Shown: in pieces, positions 50,941 through 60,320 of the stretch
How positions within the stretch are numbered: the first letter of the stretch is position 1
How the letters are laid out: each line of letters opens with the position of its first letter
Assembly (NCBI RefSeq): GCF_028618595.1
Contig: NZ_JAQITE010000010.1
Location: 1-60,430 of the forward strand
DNA length: 60,430 bases
Source of the DNA: Bartonella sp. AU18XJBT
Lineage (GTDB): Bacteria > Pseudomonadota > Alphaproteobacteria > Rhizobiales > Rhizobiaceae
Direction of reading: 5' to 3'
The notes under the pieces: generated by a model
Seen by the model: the letters and a program-made list of their open reading frames with translations, nothing else
What the model was told of the DNA's origin: nothing
Database searches by the model: none
Program-made: the position numbers and the translations under genes

Positions 50941-53454
50941 TTATTTTATTTTGATATTTGCACGATTATTTCGTTCACGCCACCAATTTCCTAGCAGGAG
51001 TAAAATAGGAGCAGCAATAAAGATAGAGGATGATGTTGCAATAATAATCCCAAAGACCATGGGTAATGCAAAATTATGAACAGCACTTCCACCCCATATC
51101 GCCATGGGGAGCATAGCAAGAATTGTTGTAGCTGATGTAAAAAAACAACGTACAAGAACCTGATTAATTGACAGATCAATCAGTTCGCGCAACGGCATTT
51201 TTTTATAAAGGCGCATATTTTCGCGCATCCTATCATAGACGACAACTTTATCATTTATAGAATATCCAACAATTGTTAAGAGCGCAGCAATAGCCGTTAA
51301 ATTAAAATCAAATTGAAATAAAGCAAAAAAGCCAATCATTTTGGTGGTGTCTAGAATGAGAGTGATAATTGCTCCAATGGCAAAGAACCACTCGAAGCGT
51401 AACCATATATAGAGAGACATGGCAATAGCCGCAAGAATAACAGCAGTAAAAGCAGCTGTGGCAAGCTCGCCTGAAATTTTGGGACCAACAACTTCTATTT
51501 GATCGAATGTGGTATCGGGATAGATATTTTGTACAGCTGTTTTGACCTTATCAATGGCGATGGTTTGTTGTGCTTCGCTACCGCTTTGTTTCTGCATGCG
51601 AATTAATACGGTATTTTCGTTATCAATATTTTGCAAGGTAACTTCACCAATATTAAGAGTAGAAAGCTTGGAACGCAGAGTTGCTAGATCTGCTGGTGCT
51701 TTCGTGGTAATACTCATCTGGCTTCCGCCAATGAAATCAATTCCGAAATTCAATCCAGGCTTAAAAAAGAGAAAAACTGAAGCTATTGATAAAACAATTG
51801 AAACGCCAATACCAATGAAGCGTGCTTTCATAAAGTGGAAAGTTGTGTTTTGTGGCAGGATGTTGAAAGCAGAGTGGATATGCAATTTTTTAATCTTCCA
51901 TTTACGAACGATCCAAATCATGATGATGCGTACAATGGTGATATTTGTAAACATGGAGATGATAATACCAAGCAACATTGTGACGGCAAAACCACGAACA
52001 GGACCAGTACCGAACCAAAATAGTAAGACGGTCGCTATAATTGCTGTAACATTTGCATCAACAATGGTTGCAAAAGCGTGTTTAAATCCACGATCTAGGG
52101 CTGCAAAAGCACTCACACCTTTTCGACTTTCTTCACGGATACGTTCATTGATGAGAATATTAGCATCAACGGCAATACCGATGCCTAAAATAATACCAGC
52201 AATACCAGGCAGGGTCAGCGTAGCTCCTAAAAGACTCAGTGCAGCAAACGTTAAAATCGTGTGTAGAGCTAGTGCTATATTGGCAATTAATCCCCAAATA
52301 CGGTAGAGAAGAAAAATAAAAATTGCAACAAGAATAAAGCCAATTATGCCGGTGTAAAGTCCCATTTGGATGGCATCAGCACCAAGATTTGGGCCTACGG
52401 TTCTCTCTTCAATGACTGTGAGTGGTGCGGGGAGGGAACCAGCACGAAGCAGAGCAGCCAGAGTTGAGGCTTCTTTGGCGTCAAAGTTTCCTGTAATTTG
52501 ACCTTGTCCATTGGGAATGACACTATTGATGGTCGGAGCGGTTAAAACCTTATTATCCAGAACAATGGCAAAAGGACGGTTAATATTTTGTCGTGTTATA
52601 TCGGCAAATATTTTTGCGCCAGCGGAATCTAGTGTAAATGAAATAATGGAACGTCCTGGTATTTGGGGGTCAAAACCTGCACGAGCATCTTTCAGGACAT
52701 TTCCATCTAAAGCGATTTGATCATAAATTGCATAATGTTGTGTTGCATCAGTGTATCCAGGGAGAATAGAAACACCTATAGGGGGATTATTGGGGTCCAC
52801 ATTAGAAGGAACAAGATGAAAACTCATCTTAGCGGTTGTTCCTAAAAGATCACGCAGTTGTTTTGGATCTTGTAGACCAGGCAATTGGACCATAATACGA
52901 TCATTTCCGACCTTTTGGATGGCTGGTTCTGAAACACCAACTTGATCTATACGGCGACGGATGATTTCTAAGCTTTGTTCAATAGCATTGCTTACACGGT
53001 CTTTTATACCAGCTTCCGTTAATGTGATGCGGAGAGTTTCATTTTGAGCACTGATCGTGATGTTATGTTCTGTTGTGCCAAAGCTACTGTGTATGGGGGT
53101 TATTAATGTTTTCAAAGCAGAGAGTGCTTTTTCAGTTTGCGATGGATCTGAAATAAGGGCAATAACGCTATCTTCAACGATACGCACACTTGAGGTGCGA
53201 ATTTGTTTTTCACGCAATACATTGCGTACACTGCCTAAAACTATGTGTAACTGATCGCGTTTTAACGTTTTGCTATCAACCTCGAGCAGGAGGGAAGAGC
53301 CTCCTTGAAGGTCAAGGCCAAGTGCTACACGGGTGTCGGGTAAGAATTTCGAGTTTTTAACTTGTTCGTGTGAAAATAAATTGGGTAAGGCAACATAAAT
53401 GCTGCTTAAAAGAATAAAACAATAAAGGGTAGTTAACCAACCAGGTGTACGCAT
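50941..53454 (-). CDS. secDF: Protein translocase subunits SecD and SecF fused
   Basis: SecDF uses the proton gradient to pull exported proteins through SecYEG. The 837-residue product is one chain: SecD part (about 1-510) with VALGLDLQGGSSLLLEVD, the P1 domain, and the membrane motif GIGIAVDANILINERIREE. It is followed by the SecF part with FGIDFIGGSQ and TIVGYSINDKVVVYDRMREN. Fused SecDF is normal in some Alphaproteobacteria. No yajC is next to it. Confidence 0.95.
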   Translation of the reverse strand: MRTPGWLTTLYCFILLSSIYVALPNLFSHEQVKNSKFLPDTRVALGLDLQGGSSLLLEVDSKTLKRDQLHIVLGSVRNVLREKQIRTSSVRIVEDSVIALISDPSQTEKALSALKTLITPIHSSFGTTEHNITISAQNETLRITLTEAGIKDRVSNAIEQSLEIIRRRIDQVGVSEPAIQKVGNDRIMVQLPGLQDPKQLRDLLGTTAKMSFHLVPSNVDPNNPPIGVSILPGYTDATQHYAIYDQIALDGNVLKDARAGFDPQIPGRSIISFTLDSAGAKIFADITRQNINRPFAIVLDNKVLTAPTINSVIPNGQGQITGNFDAKEASTLAALLRAGSLPAPLTVIEERTVGPNLGADAIQMGLYTGIIGFILVAIFIFLLYRIWGLIANIALALHTILTFAALSLLGATLTLPGIAGIILGIGIAVDANILINERIREESRKGVSAFAALDRGFKHAFATIVDANVTAIIATVLLFWFGTGPVRGFAVTMLLGIIISMFTNITIVRIIMIWIVRKWKIKKLHIHSAFNILPQNTTFHFMKARFIGIGVSIVLSIASVFLFFKPGLNFGIDFIGGSQMSITTKAPADLATLRSKLSTLNIGEVTLQNIDNENTVLIRMQKQSGSEAQQTIAIDKVKTAVQNIYPDTTFDQIEVVGPKISGELATAAFTAVILAAIAMSLYIWLRFEWFFAIGAIITLILDTTKMIGFFALFQFDFNLTAIAALLTIVGYSINDKVVVYDRMRENMRLYKKMPLRELIDLSINQVLVRCFFTSATTILAMLPMAIWGGSAVHNFALPMVFGIIIATSSSIFIAAPILLLLGNWWRERNNRANIKIK

Positions 53455-53545
53455 GATATATTCCGCTAATAGGCAATCTAACAGTTATTTAAAGTTAAAA
53501 GCACAAATAAAATAAGATGATCGTTTTATAATTCAAGGAAGAGAA

Positions 53546-53923
53546 TTAAGAGTACTTATTGGGAGGAGCGCGTTTATTTGAGAAATATTGCATTTTAATG
53601 TTACAAAATCGTGTGTCAACAGCTGGAATCTTTATTAAAAAGAAATCCAATGTTAGGATTCTTTGAAAGGTTCTCATAAAAATAGATTCTGCATGGGGTG
53701 TTACAAGTTTTTTGTTTTCAGTTGTGGTAGTATTCAACTGATCATACTTATTTTGTAAATCAAATCTATTCGTTTTAATGATATTGTTGGTGTGTGATTG
53801 TTTGATTAAATAAGCACGCGTTCCTAGGTTGCTCGTCAATAATACCCCTAAACTGGATAAAAAAATCCAAGTTGTCAAAGGAAGAAAATTTTCTTTTTTG
53901 CAATAGAGGTGCAAAAAACACAT
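53546..53923 (-). CDS. Hypothetical protein with one membrane segment
   Basis: A 125-codon frame lies upstream of secDF on the same strand. It has a hydrophobic stretch near residues 14-32 (LPLTTWIFLSSLGVLLTSN) and an otherwise polar, asparagine- and threonine-rich sequence without recognised motifs. AAGG lies 10 bases before the ATG. I do not recognise it; it may be lineage-specific or a non-gene. Confidence 0.35.
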   Translation of the reverse strand: MCFLHLYCKKENFLPLTTWIFLSSLGVLLTSNLGTRAYLIKQSHTNNIIKTNRFDLQNKYDQLNTTTTENKKLVTPHAESIFMRTFQRILTLDFFLIKIPAVDTRFCNIKMQYFSNKRAPPNKYS

Positions 53924-54103
53924 GCTAGAGTGCCTTCTTTAATCTTATTGAGTTCAGCTTATTTATATCCTTTTCTCTTATTATCAGTATTATAGGATAA
54001 GGGAAAGCTTTTATAAGATTATTCTATAAAAGTTGAAAATATCTTCTTTATACCATATTAAAGAGAAGGGGGATAAAATCCTTTTTGTGCGCATAAGGTA
54101 GAT

Positions 54104-56479
54104 ATGTATACATTTTGTAGAAAAAACATCCGCATAATTTTCCTTCTTTTGGGGATTATCTTTGTATTTCATTCTGGTGCATGGGGGAATAGGGGTGCAC
54201 AAAATACAATTGTCGAACAAACAATTACTTCTTATTCAGTTGATGAAATTGTTCAACAACAACAGTTGATTATTGATACTCTTGAAGAAAATACTGAAAC
54301 TTTAAAAAGAGATTTTGACAGAAAGCCAGAAAATGAGCGTGCTTTAGAAGAATTGCGGTTACGTGCACAAGATATCAGTGAACGTGCTATTGAGGCAGCA
54401 TTTGTTTTGCGTCCTCCTCTTAATGAGATTAATACACTTCTTGATCAATTAACGGAGCTCCATCGTGACGTAAAAAAACTGAAAAGCTCAGTAACGGAAT
54501 ATTCTTACTTGATAGAGCAAAAAGATAAAATTAACAGTATCATGCTTCGTTTTGAAGAGATTTTCTTAGCGGCAAATAGAATAGCTGAACTTTCTATTTC
54601 TCAATCTCGGGAGCTTTTTAAACGCACACTTACGTATAGGCTTGAGTTTTCTATTCCGATGGTTCAACATCTCGCCCAAAAAACAAAAGAGGCTTTATCA
54701 GATTTTCTTTTTTTGTTAAATTATTGGTGGAGTTTTATATTTTATTTCAAGTTGTTACAACTATTTCTTTCCTTTTTAATCCCACTTTTTATTACTTTGG
54801 GTCTTTCATATTTTTCTCGAAAAGTTCTTGTTCATGTGTATTGCCACTTTAGGAAGTCTAATGAGGAAATATCTTATTTACAACGCTTATTGATCGCTTT
54901 TATTTCAGTTCTCTTACCTTCGCTTGTATGTACTCTTTGCGTTTATCTTGTGTTGTTTTTGTTTCGTAGTTTTAACTTAGATCCAGGTAAGCTTACACCA
55001 GTTTTTGATATGATAGGTTGTCAAATTATTTTAGTATTTTTAATTAATCGCTTAGCGATTGTTCTTTTATCATCGAATATACCCCATGTGCGTCTTCTCA
55101 GTATTGCACCATTGTCTGCTTATCAATTAGTGATTCTACTTACTTCTTTAGGGGGTGTTTTGGCATTTGACGCTGTTCTTGATAGTATTTATGAAATCAT
55201 TTCAGCGCCTCTATCTTTGACAATTGCTAAAAGTTTTATTGCTGTTTTTCTTGTAGCGATATTGCTGTTTATAATATCATTTGTACCTTTGCGGTTTAGA
55301 CGTAGGCGTCTTCAAGGAGAAAAAAAAGAGCCATACTTTTGGCCATTTTATATACGCATTCCTCTTATTGGCTTGGGATTACTGCTCTTTGTGTTGAATT
55401 TTTTAGGCTACGTTGGTCTTGCACGTTTTATTATGCAGCAAATTATGATTGATGGAGCATTTTTAGTTCTCATGTATTTAGGAATACGAAGCGCTCAAGC
55501 ACTTGGAACTAAAGGACAATTTATGAAAACAACGGTTGGTCATCTTTTGATGCAGAGGTTTCATTTAGAAGAAAAAACGATGAATCAATTGGGAGTTTTT
55601 GTGAGCGTCTTTTTCAATTTATTTGTTGTTGTCTTTTGTGCAATGCCAATTGCTGTACAGTTTGGATTTTCCTATTCTGATTTGAAAGCAGTATTGTGGC
55701 AATTGGTTACCGGTTTTCAGATTGGAAATATTACTCTTTCTTTGATTTCTCTTGTAACAGGAATTATTTCTTTTTGTGTTTGCTGGTTTCTTATTCGCCG
55801 ATTTATTGGTTGGTTAGATAGTGTGGTGTTGGTTCATGGAGAGTTCGATTCTGGTATCCGTAATTCTATCAAAACAGTGATAAGTTATGGAGGCGTTGTT
55901 GTCTCTGCTTTGACGGGATTGTCAATGGCAGGTTTGGATCTTAGAAATTTCGCTCTTATTGCTGGAGGACTTTCTCTTGGTATAGGTTTTGGTTTACAGA
56001 ATATTGTCCAAAACTTTGTCTCTGGACTTATTATTTTAGTTGGAAGACCATTTAAAATAGGAGACTATATAGAATCTGGATCAGTCGCTGGTGTTGTTAA
56101 GCGTATTAATGTGCGTGCAACAGAACTTGAGACCATTCAGCGTAAGACGATTATTATTCCCAATTCAAGCCTTATTAATAACAACGTTAGTAATTGGACA
56201 CGACGCAATAAAGTAGGACGAATTGATATACCAGTTACTGTATCATCTAAGGTTGCTCCAGAGCATGTTGCTGAAATTTTGTTGGAGATTGCTTTTGCAA
56301 CAGAAGGCGTTTTAAAAAGTCCTACTCCGCAGGTGAGTTTTACAGCATTTGATCATAAGAGTTTCTCCTTTAATTTAGCTATTTATGTGCCTAATATTAC
56401 TTCACCTTCTCATGTAACCAATGCTCTTCGATTTAGCTTATATAAGCGTTTTGCTGAGGAAGGAATCCTAGAATGCTGA
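54104..56479 (+). CDS. Large MscS-family mechanosensitive channel with DUF3772 domain
   Basis: The 791-residue protein has a signal peptide (about 1-27), a periplasmic coiled-coil-rich DUF3772 region (about 35-190, for example ETLKRDFDRKPENERALEEL), around ten membrane segments and a C-terminal MscS core. The pore helix and beta domain are visible as FALIAGGLSLGIGFGLQNIV and FVSGLIILVGRPFKIGDYIE, then TIIIPNSSLINNNVSNW. Such channels release solutes on hypo-osmotic shock. It overlaps the next small gene by 7 bases. Confidence 0.92.
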   Translation: MYTFCRKNIRIIFLLLGIIFVFHSGAWGNRGAQNTIVEQTITSYSVDEIVQQQQLIIDTLEENTETLKRDFDRKPENERALEELRLRAQDISERAIEAAFVLRPPLNEINTLLDQLTELHRDVKKLKSSVTEYSYLIEQKDKINSIMLRFEEIFLAANRIAELSISQSRELFKRTLTYRLEFSIPMVQHLAQKTKEALSDFLFLLNYWWSFIFYFKLLQLFLSFLIPLFITLGLSYFSRKVLVHVYCHFRKSNEEISYLQRLLIAFISVLLPSLVCTLCVYLVLFLFRSFNLDPGKLTPVFDMIGCQIILVFLINRLAIVLLSSNIPHVRLLSIAPLSAYQLVILLTSLGGVLAFDAVLDSIYEIISAPLSLTIAKSFIAVFLVAILLFIISFVPLRFRRRRLQGEKKEPYFWPFYIRIPLIGLGLLLFVLNFLGYVGLARFIMQQIMIDGAFLVLMYLGIRSAQALGTKGQFMKTTVGHLLMQRFHLEEKTMNQLGVFVSVFFNLFVVVFCAMPIAVQFGFSYSDLKAVLWQLVTGFQIGNITLSLISLVTGIISFCVCWFLIRRFIGWLDSVVLVHGEFDSGIRNSIKTVISYGGVVVSALTGLSMAGLDLRNFALIAGGLSLGIGFGLQNIVQNFVSGLIILVGRPFKIGDYIESGSVAGVVKRINVRATELETIQRKTIIIPNSSLINNNVSNWTRRNKVGRIDIPVTVSSKVAPEHVAEILLEIAFATEGVLKSPTPQVSFTAFDHKSFSFNLAIYVPNITSPSHVTNALRFSLYKRFAEEGILEC

Positions 56480-56745
56480 AATATATTTGTGCTTTGATTA
56501 CAGTTATTCTGTTGAATCTTTTTACCATAACAGCTTTTGCTGCAACAGTGAAGAATACTGATTTAAAGATACAATCTCTCGTTGTTGTCGAAGGAAGTAT
56601 ACCTTCAAAAATTTCTTTAAATACTCATCAAATAATTACAATTTGTATGAAGGGATGTTTTATAACTTTTCCTAATAAAGACCGTTTTGCAATAAAGGCA
56701 GATGATAATATAGAAATCAGTAGGGGAAGAGCAATTTTTAAATAA
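56473..56745 (+). CDS. Small periplasmic protein coupled to the MscS gene
   Basis: The 90-residue product has a signal peptide ending near AFAAT (about residue 24). The mature part is about 66 residues with a cysteine pair in ICMKGCFITFPNKDRF, which could form a disulfide or bind a ligand, followed by a short acidic strand region. Its ATG overlaps the end of the channel gene, so translation is probably coupled, suggesting a partner role. I recognise no named family. Confidence 0.65.
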   Translation: MLKYICALITVILLNLFTITAFAATVKNTDLKIQSLVVVEGSIPSKISLNTHQIITICMKGCFITFPNKDRFAIKADDNIEISRGRAIFK

Positions 56746-57232
56746 AATGATTGAGAATTTTTATTTGGAGACAAGATTTAGAAGGATAATGATATTGTCG
56801 TATTAATAATCTCATCCTTTAGAAAATTGTATAAAAAAAGGTATAGTTTTAATATAAAATAGGTGTAATTTTTTATACTATGTAAAATTTACAGTATGCA
56901 TTTTGCATGTAAGAATATTAAGGTATTTATAATTACTTTTAATGAACATCGATTCTCTAAAAATAATTACATTATTTTTAGCATTTTTCTCATAAAAAAA
57001 AGGCATAAAATATACTATTTTATGATTTTTTGTTGTATTTTAAATACAAAATGTTTTACACCTTCTCATTTTAAAAACATAATAAGTATTTTTATTAAAT
57101 TTTTATTATTTTAATATTGATTTATTATAATATTTTAAAATTTATTTGATAATATTAAATTTTGATGTAATGATATATTGTAATGATATATTATTATAGT
57201 TATAGATTTAATATGTAACGATAAAGGAGTAC
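56746..57232. other. Very AT-rich gap upstream of the hemin-binding-type gene
   Basis: Almost pure A and T, with many short runs. A 72-codon plus frame at 56896-57114 lacks a ribosome-binding site and has AT-driven composition, so it is not called. Promoters for the outer-membrane gene are likely here or just to its right, but no single -35/-10 pair stands out. Confidence 0.4.
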
Positions 57233-57277
57233 ATGCGATTTTGCTGCATAAGATTTTATAAAACTTTGTTTTTCTAA
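57233..57277 (+). promoter_or_regulatory. Possible short upstream open frame before the porin gene
   Basis: ATG at 57233 preceded by AAGGAG (3-base spacing) opens a 14-codon frame (MRFCCIRFYKTLFF) ending in TAA at 57275-57277, 43 bases before the porin ATG. The ribosome-binding site is the best in this AT-rich stretch. It may be a leader peptide or chance. Confidence 0.25.
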
Positions 57278-57320
57278 ATGTGATTTTTGATTATATAATT
57301 TAGCAATGGGGTATAATTTT

Positions 57321-58274
57321 ATGAATACAAAATTTATAACAGCGTCTGTTTTTTCTTTGATTTCGCCTTCTATAGTACAGGCTGCAGATGTGGTGGCTCA
57401 TGAAGAGCCAGTACATGTTGCCTCAGAAGTTGTTGCTTCTTCACCTTTTTCTTGGGGAGGTATTTATTTTGGGGGGCAAGTTGGTGGCTTTTCAAGTAAG
57501 ACTTCTGCAATAACGCGTGATGTTGATATTCCTCTCTATCCTGATGAGGAGAGTAAAAGTAAACCATGGGTACCTGTCGAGAAACAGTATATGCCTGAGC
57601 TTTCTGGATTTATAGGTGGTTTTTATGCGGGTATTAATTTTGATCTCGGTAATAATTTTATTGTGGGGATTGATACGGATATGCTTTTAACGGAAAAAAA
57701 GGATACAAAAACAAGATTTCATGCTGATGAATCAAGTGCTGGTGGTGATCCTGGTGGATCAGGCACTGAAAGAGTGGGTACTGAAGGAACGGATATTGAA
57801 GGATCGGGTACTGAGGAGCCATCTATAGAAGAAAAAAGTCGAAAAAGGGCAAAACTTGTCAGGAGACAGGGTAGAGGCTTTTCTCGCTCTGTTGCAGAGG
57901 CTAAAGAAGAGAAAAACAGTTTAACTTTTAATCATACGTTAAAACAAAAATGGACAGGTGCTACACGGGTGCGTGTTGGGTTTTCTGCGGGGCGTGTAAT
58001 GCCTTATATTGCTGGTGGTGTTGCTTATGGACAGTTTCAAGATATTTTGTCGACAGTAATTACGGGAGATGAGCCATTTAATAGGACATCGGATGTAACA
58101 AAAACGATGATTGGCTATACTCTCGGTGGTGGTGTTGATTTTGCAATGACAGATCATCTTGTTATGCGCGCGGAATATCGTTACTCAGATTTTGGTAAAA
58201 AGAAATTTAAAGACGAGATTGAAGTTAAGTATAAGACGAATGATTTTCGCGCAGGAATAGCTTACAAATTCTAG
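57321..58274 (+). CDS. Outer-membrane protein of the hemin-binding (Hbp/Pap31/Omp25-like) family
   Basis: The 317-residue protein has a 21-residue signal peptide (ending at VQAAD) and an eight-stranded barrel. Family marks are FSWGGIYFGGQVGG at the start, PELSGFIGGFYAGINFDLG, the TRVRVGFSAGRVMPYIAGGVAYG block and the ending YRYSDFGKKKF with FRAGIAYKF, closed by phenylalanine. In Bartonella such proteins bind heme and act as adhesins. A long hydrophilic insert, about residues 135-200, is rich in G, E and S. The ATG at 57321 has GGGG about 10 bases upstream; the in-frame ATG at 57306 is unlikely. Confidence 0.9.
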   Translation: MNTKFITASVFSLISPSIVQAADVVAHEEPVHVASEVVASSPFSWGGIYFGGQVGGFSSKTSAITRDVDIPLYPDEESKSKPWVPVEKQYMPELSGFIGGFYAGINFDLGNNFIVGIDTDMLLTEKKDTKTRFHADESSAGGDPGGSGTERVGTEGTDIEGSGTEEPSIEEKSRKRAKLVRRQGRGFSRSVAEAKEEKNSLTFNHTLKQKWTGATRVRVGFSAGRVMPYIAGGVAYGQFQDILSTVITGDEPFNRTSDVTKTMIGYTLGGGVDFAMTDHLVMRAEYRYSDFGKKKFKDEIEVKYKTNDFRAGIAYKF

Positions 58275-58304
58275 TTTTGTGGGATAAAAGAGCTTAAATT
58301 TAAG

Positions 58305-58338
58305 AGGTCCTATCTCTTTGATAGGGCCTTTATTTTTT
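58305..58338 (+). terminator. Rho-independent terminator of the hemin-binding-type gene
   Basis: AGGTCCTAT (58305-58313) pairs with ATAGGGCCT (58321-58329), with one G-U pair and a 7-base loop, followed by a T-rich run (TTATTTTTTT). It is well placed 30 bases after the stop. Confidence 0.75.
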
Positions 58339-58364
58339 TATTTAACTGCCTTTTATATATAATC

Positions 58365-59333
58365 TTGGTACCAGATGAAAGTGCTTCAAGCGCGATTCAA
58401 AAGGTAGTTCGAAGAATAAGAACGGGTGATAGACAGTCTGTCTTATCTGTAAAAAATCTATCTAAAGGCAAATATGCTGATAGAGCTGGTTTATGGCTTA
58501 TCAAAACTGCACCAGATCAAGGATGATGGTTTTTTAGGTTTGACCTCAATAAAAGACGATGAGAAATGAGATTGGGCTTTTGTAGTAATGTACTTTTAAA
58601 AGAAGTACGGTTCAAGGCTTCAGCTTGTCGTGATCTTTTGGATCAAGGAGTTGCTCTAATTTATCAAAAACAAAAAGAAAATTTGTGTCGGGCAGGGGGG
58701 ATTTCATTACAAGAAACTGCCTCTAGTGCTTTTAAAGCAAAAAAATGAAGGAAAAGCAGCAAGGTGGTTAACACATCTTGAATTATATGTTTTCCTAAAC
58801 TTGTTGATACGTTAATCACTGAACTGACGCAAGTTGAGATAAAAGGATGTATTTTTCCCATTTGGAAGACAAAAAACGAAACAGCAAGTAAAGCTCTATC
58901 CCGCTTGAATATAGCTATAAAACATGCGGCAGCACTTGATATAGATGTGGATATGCAATTGGTAGCGAAAGCTTTATTAGAAAAGTTTATTCAAAATACC
59001 AAAAATATTCCAGCAATGCCATGGAAAGAAATGCCTAAGTTTTTTCGATCTTAAAATGATGAGCTTGTATCAAATCTAGCCTTAAAACTTCTTATTTTGA
59101 CAGGGTGGCGTTCTATGCCAATCAGGCATATTCAGTCAGAAAAGATTTATGCATCAATATGGATTATCCCAAAAGAAAATATGAAGAGAATTGTTGGAAA
59201 GGTTTATGATTTTCATGCTCCGCTTACAGCTGAAGCGCTTGCTGTTATTGAAAAAACTCTCCCCTTTGAAAAGAATGGTTTTCTATTTTCTGATCTTAAA
59301 GGGAACTCCATTTCTGATGCTACCATTTCAAAG
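58365..59333 (+). pseudogene. Degenerate P4-type phage integrase, truncated
   Basis: Joined frames give a recognisable integrase: SVKNLSKGKYADRAGLWLIK, then FFRFDLNKRR, KASACRDLLDQGVALIYQKQKE, LSRLNIAIKHAAALDIDVDM, AMPWKEMPKFF and LKLLILTGWRSMPIRHI, which contains the first catalytic arginine. Stops occur at 58524, 58560, 58746 and 59052, with at least one frame change after 58746. Homology ends near ISDATISK (about 59333), before the HxxR and tyrosine parts of the active site. From there the DNA continues as antisense tail-tube sequence. It differs in sequence from the integrase at the left edge. Confidence 0.85.
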
Positions 59334-59336
59334 CCT

Positions 59337-59659
59337 TTGCATAGTCCTCTCATGGTAATGACAACACCTTCTGCGGGTGTGCCTTGTGCTTGCATTGAAC
59401 TTCGTAATGAAATGTCGACATCAGTGCGTCCCAACAGTGTCATTAATTCTGGAGAGCAATCAGAAATGGTCATGGTGAGAATGAGAGTTTCAAGACCAAG
59501 GTCAACTTCAATGGAAGAATCCATGCCTCCGCCACGATAACTTTCAACAACCAAATTCAAATTCGGCAATGTTACGCTTTCACATTTTGCTTGATAGGGA
59601 ATACCATCGACAAAAATGTTAAAATATTTCAAAACTCTTGGTAAAACGGGGATAGCCAT
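59337..59659 (-). pseudogene. P2-like phage major tail tube protein (FII type), 3' truncated
   Basis: The minus strand opens with an ATG at 59659 and encodes IPVLPRVLKYFNIFVDGIPY, then LNLVVESYRGGGMDSSIEVD and the GLETLILTMTISDC segment, the front two thirds of a contractile-tail tube subunit. After the VVITMRGL segment the frame runs on for about 40 codons into antisense integrase DNA. The native C-terminus is lost. The ATG overlaps the sheath stop by one base (TAATG), the normal coupling of these two genes. Confidence 0.85.
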
Positions 59660-60320
59660 TAAAAGATCTCCTCTAAATAATCATTCACAATGCGTGAACG
59701 GAATGTGATGTGTTCTGCTGGTGTTGTTGGTGTGAATTCGACATTGAAATAGACTCTGCCGCCTTCAATAGCGCTTGCTGTATTCAACTCTGGATCGGGC
59801 GTACAACGCCCACCAAGAATGGCGCCTTGTGCTTTTAAATCACGCAAATAGGCATTGACGCTTTCACTCACGTCACTCATGTAGTTTTTTTGATATTGCG
59901 GTCGACAGCCCATAGATGCCCGCGCAAAATGGCATCATTGATCATATCTGCGGTTCTCACCACCGATAAGAAAGCAAATTTTGTATCACTTGAAAGGGTG
60001 CGATTACCCCAGAGGCGATAACCATTTTCACGAATAATGGTTGTGATGTTTTGTTCGTTAAGAAGGTTGGCGCGGCTTGATCTGTCCCCAATGGAAAAAT
60101 CAATGGGGCGAGCAGTTCCAACAATGCCATTGATCACTTTGTTTGAAGGTGAATGCCAAAACCCGTGTGTAAAATCAGTTTTAGCAATGACACCGGCAAC
60201 TGCTGCACTTGCTGGCTGTTCTACAATTTTTCTATCATGATTTATCTTTACAAAAGGGGCAACGATAATGGCGCGCCTTTTGCAAAATCCCCATGCTAAT
60301 GCAGCGCAAATTGTTGGCAG
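59659..60320 (-). pseudogene. P2-like phage tail sheath protein (FI type), 3' part with frameshift
   Basis: The C-terminal half of a contractile-tail sheath is encoded on the minus strand in two frames. The first, down to 59877, reads ASAAVAGVIAKTDFTHGFWH, then IVGTARPIDFSIGDRSSRAN and IIRENGYRLWGNRTLSSDT, ending RGHLWAVDRNI. The second continues with YMSDVSESVNAYLRDLKAQ, then YFNVEFTPTTPAEHITFRSR to the stop. A one-base loss in a seven-A run (59885-59891) explains the break. The N-terminal half of the protein is missing; sheath similarity fades near 60300. Confidence 0.85.

Noticed and set aside
56896..57114. 72-codon plus-strand open frame
   Set aside because: Composition is driven by AT richness (I, F, K, N) and no ribosome-binding site is present.
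59097..59540. 147-codon plus-strand open frame
   Set aside because: It is a chimera of the integrase pseudogene in its real frame and antisense tail-tube sequence.
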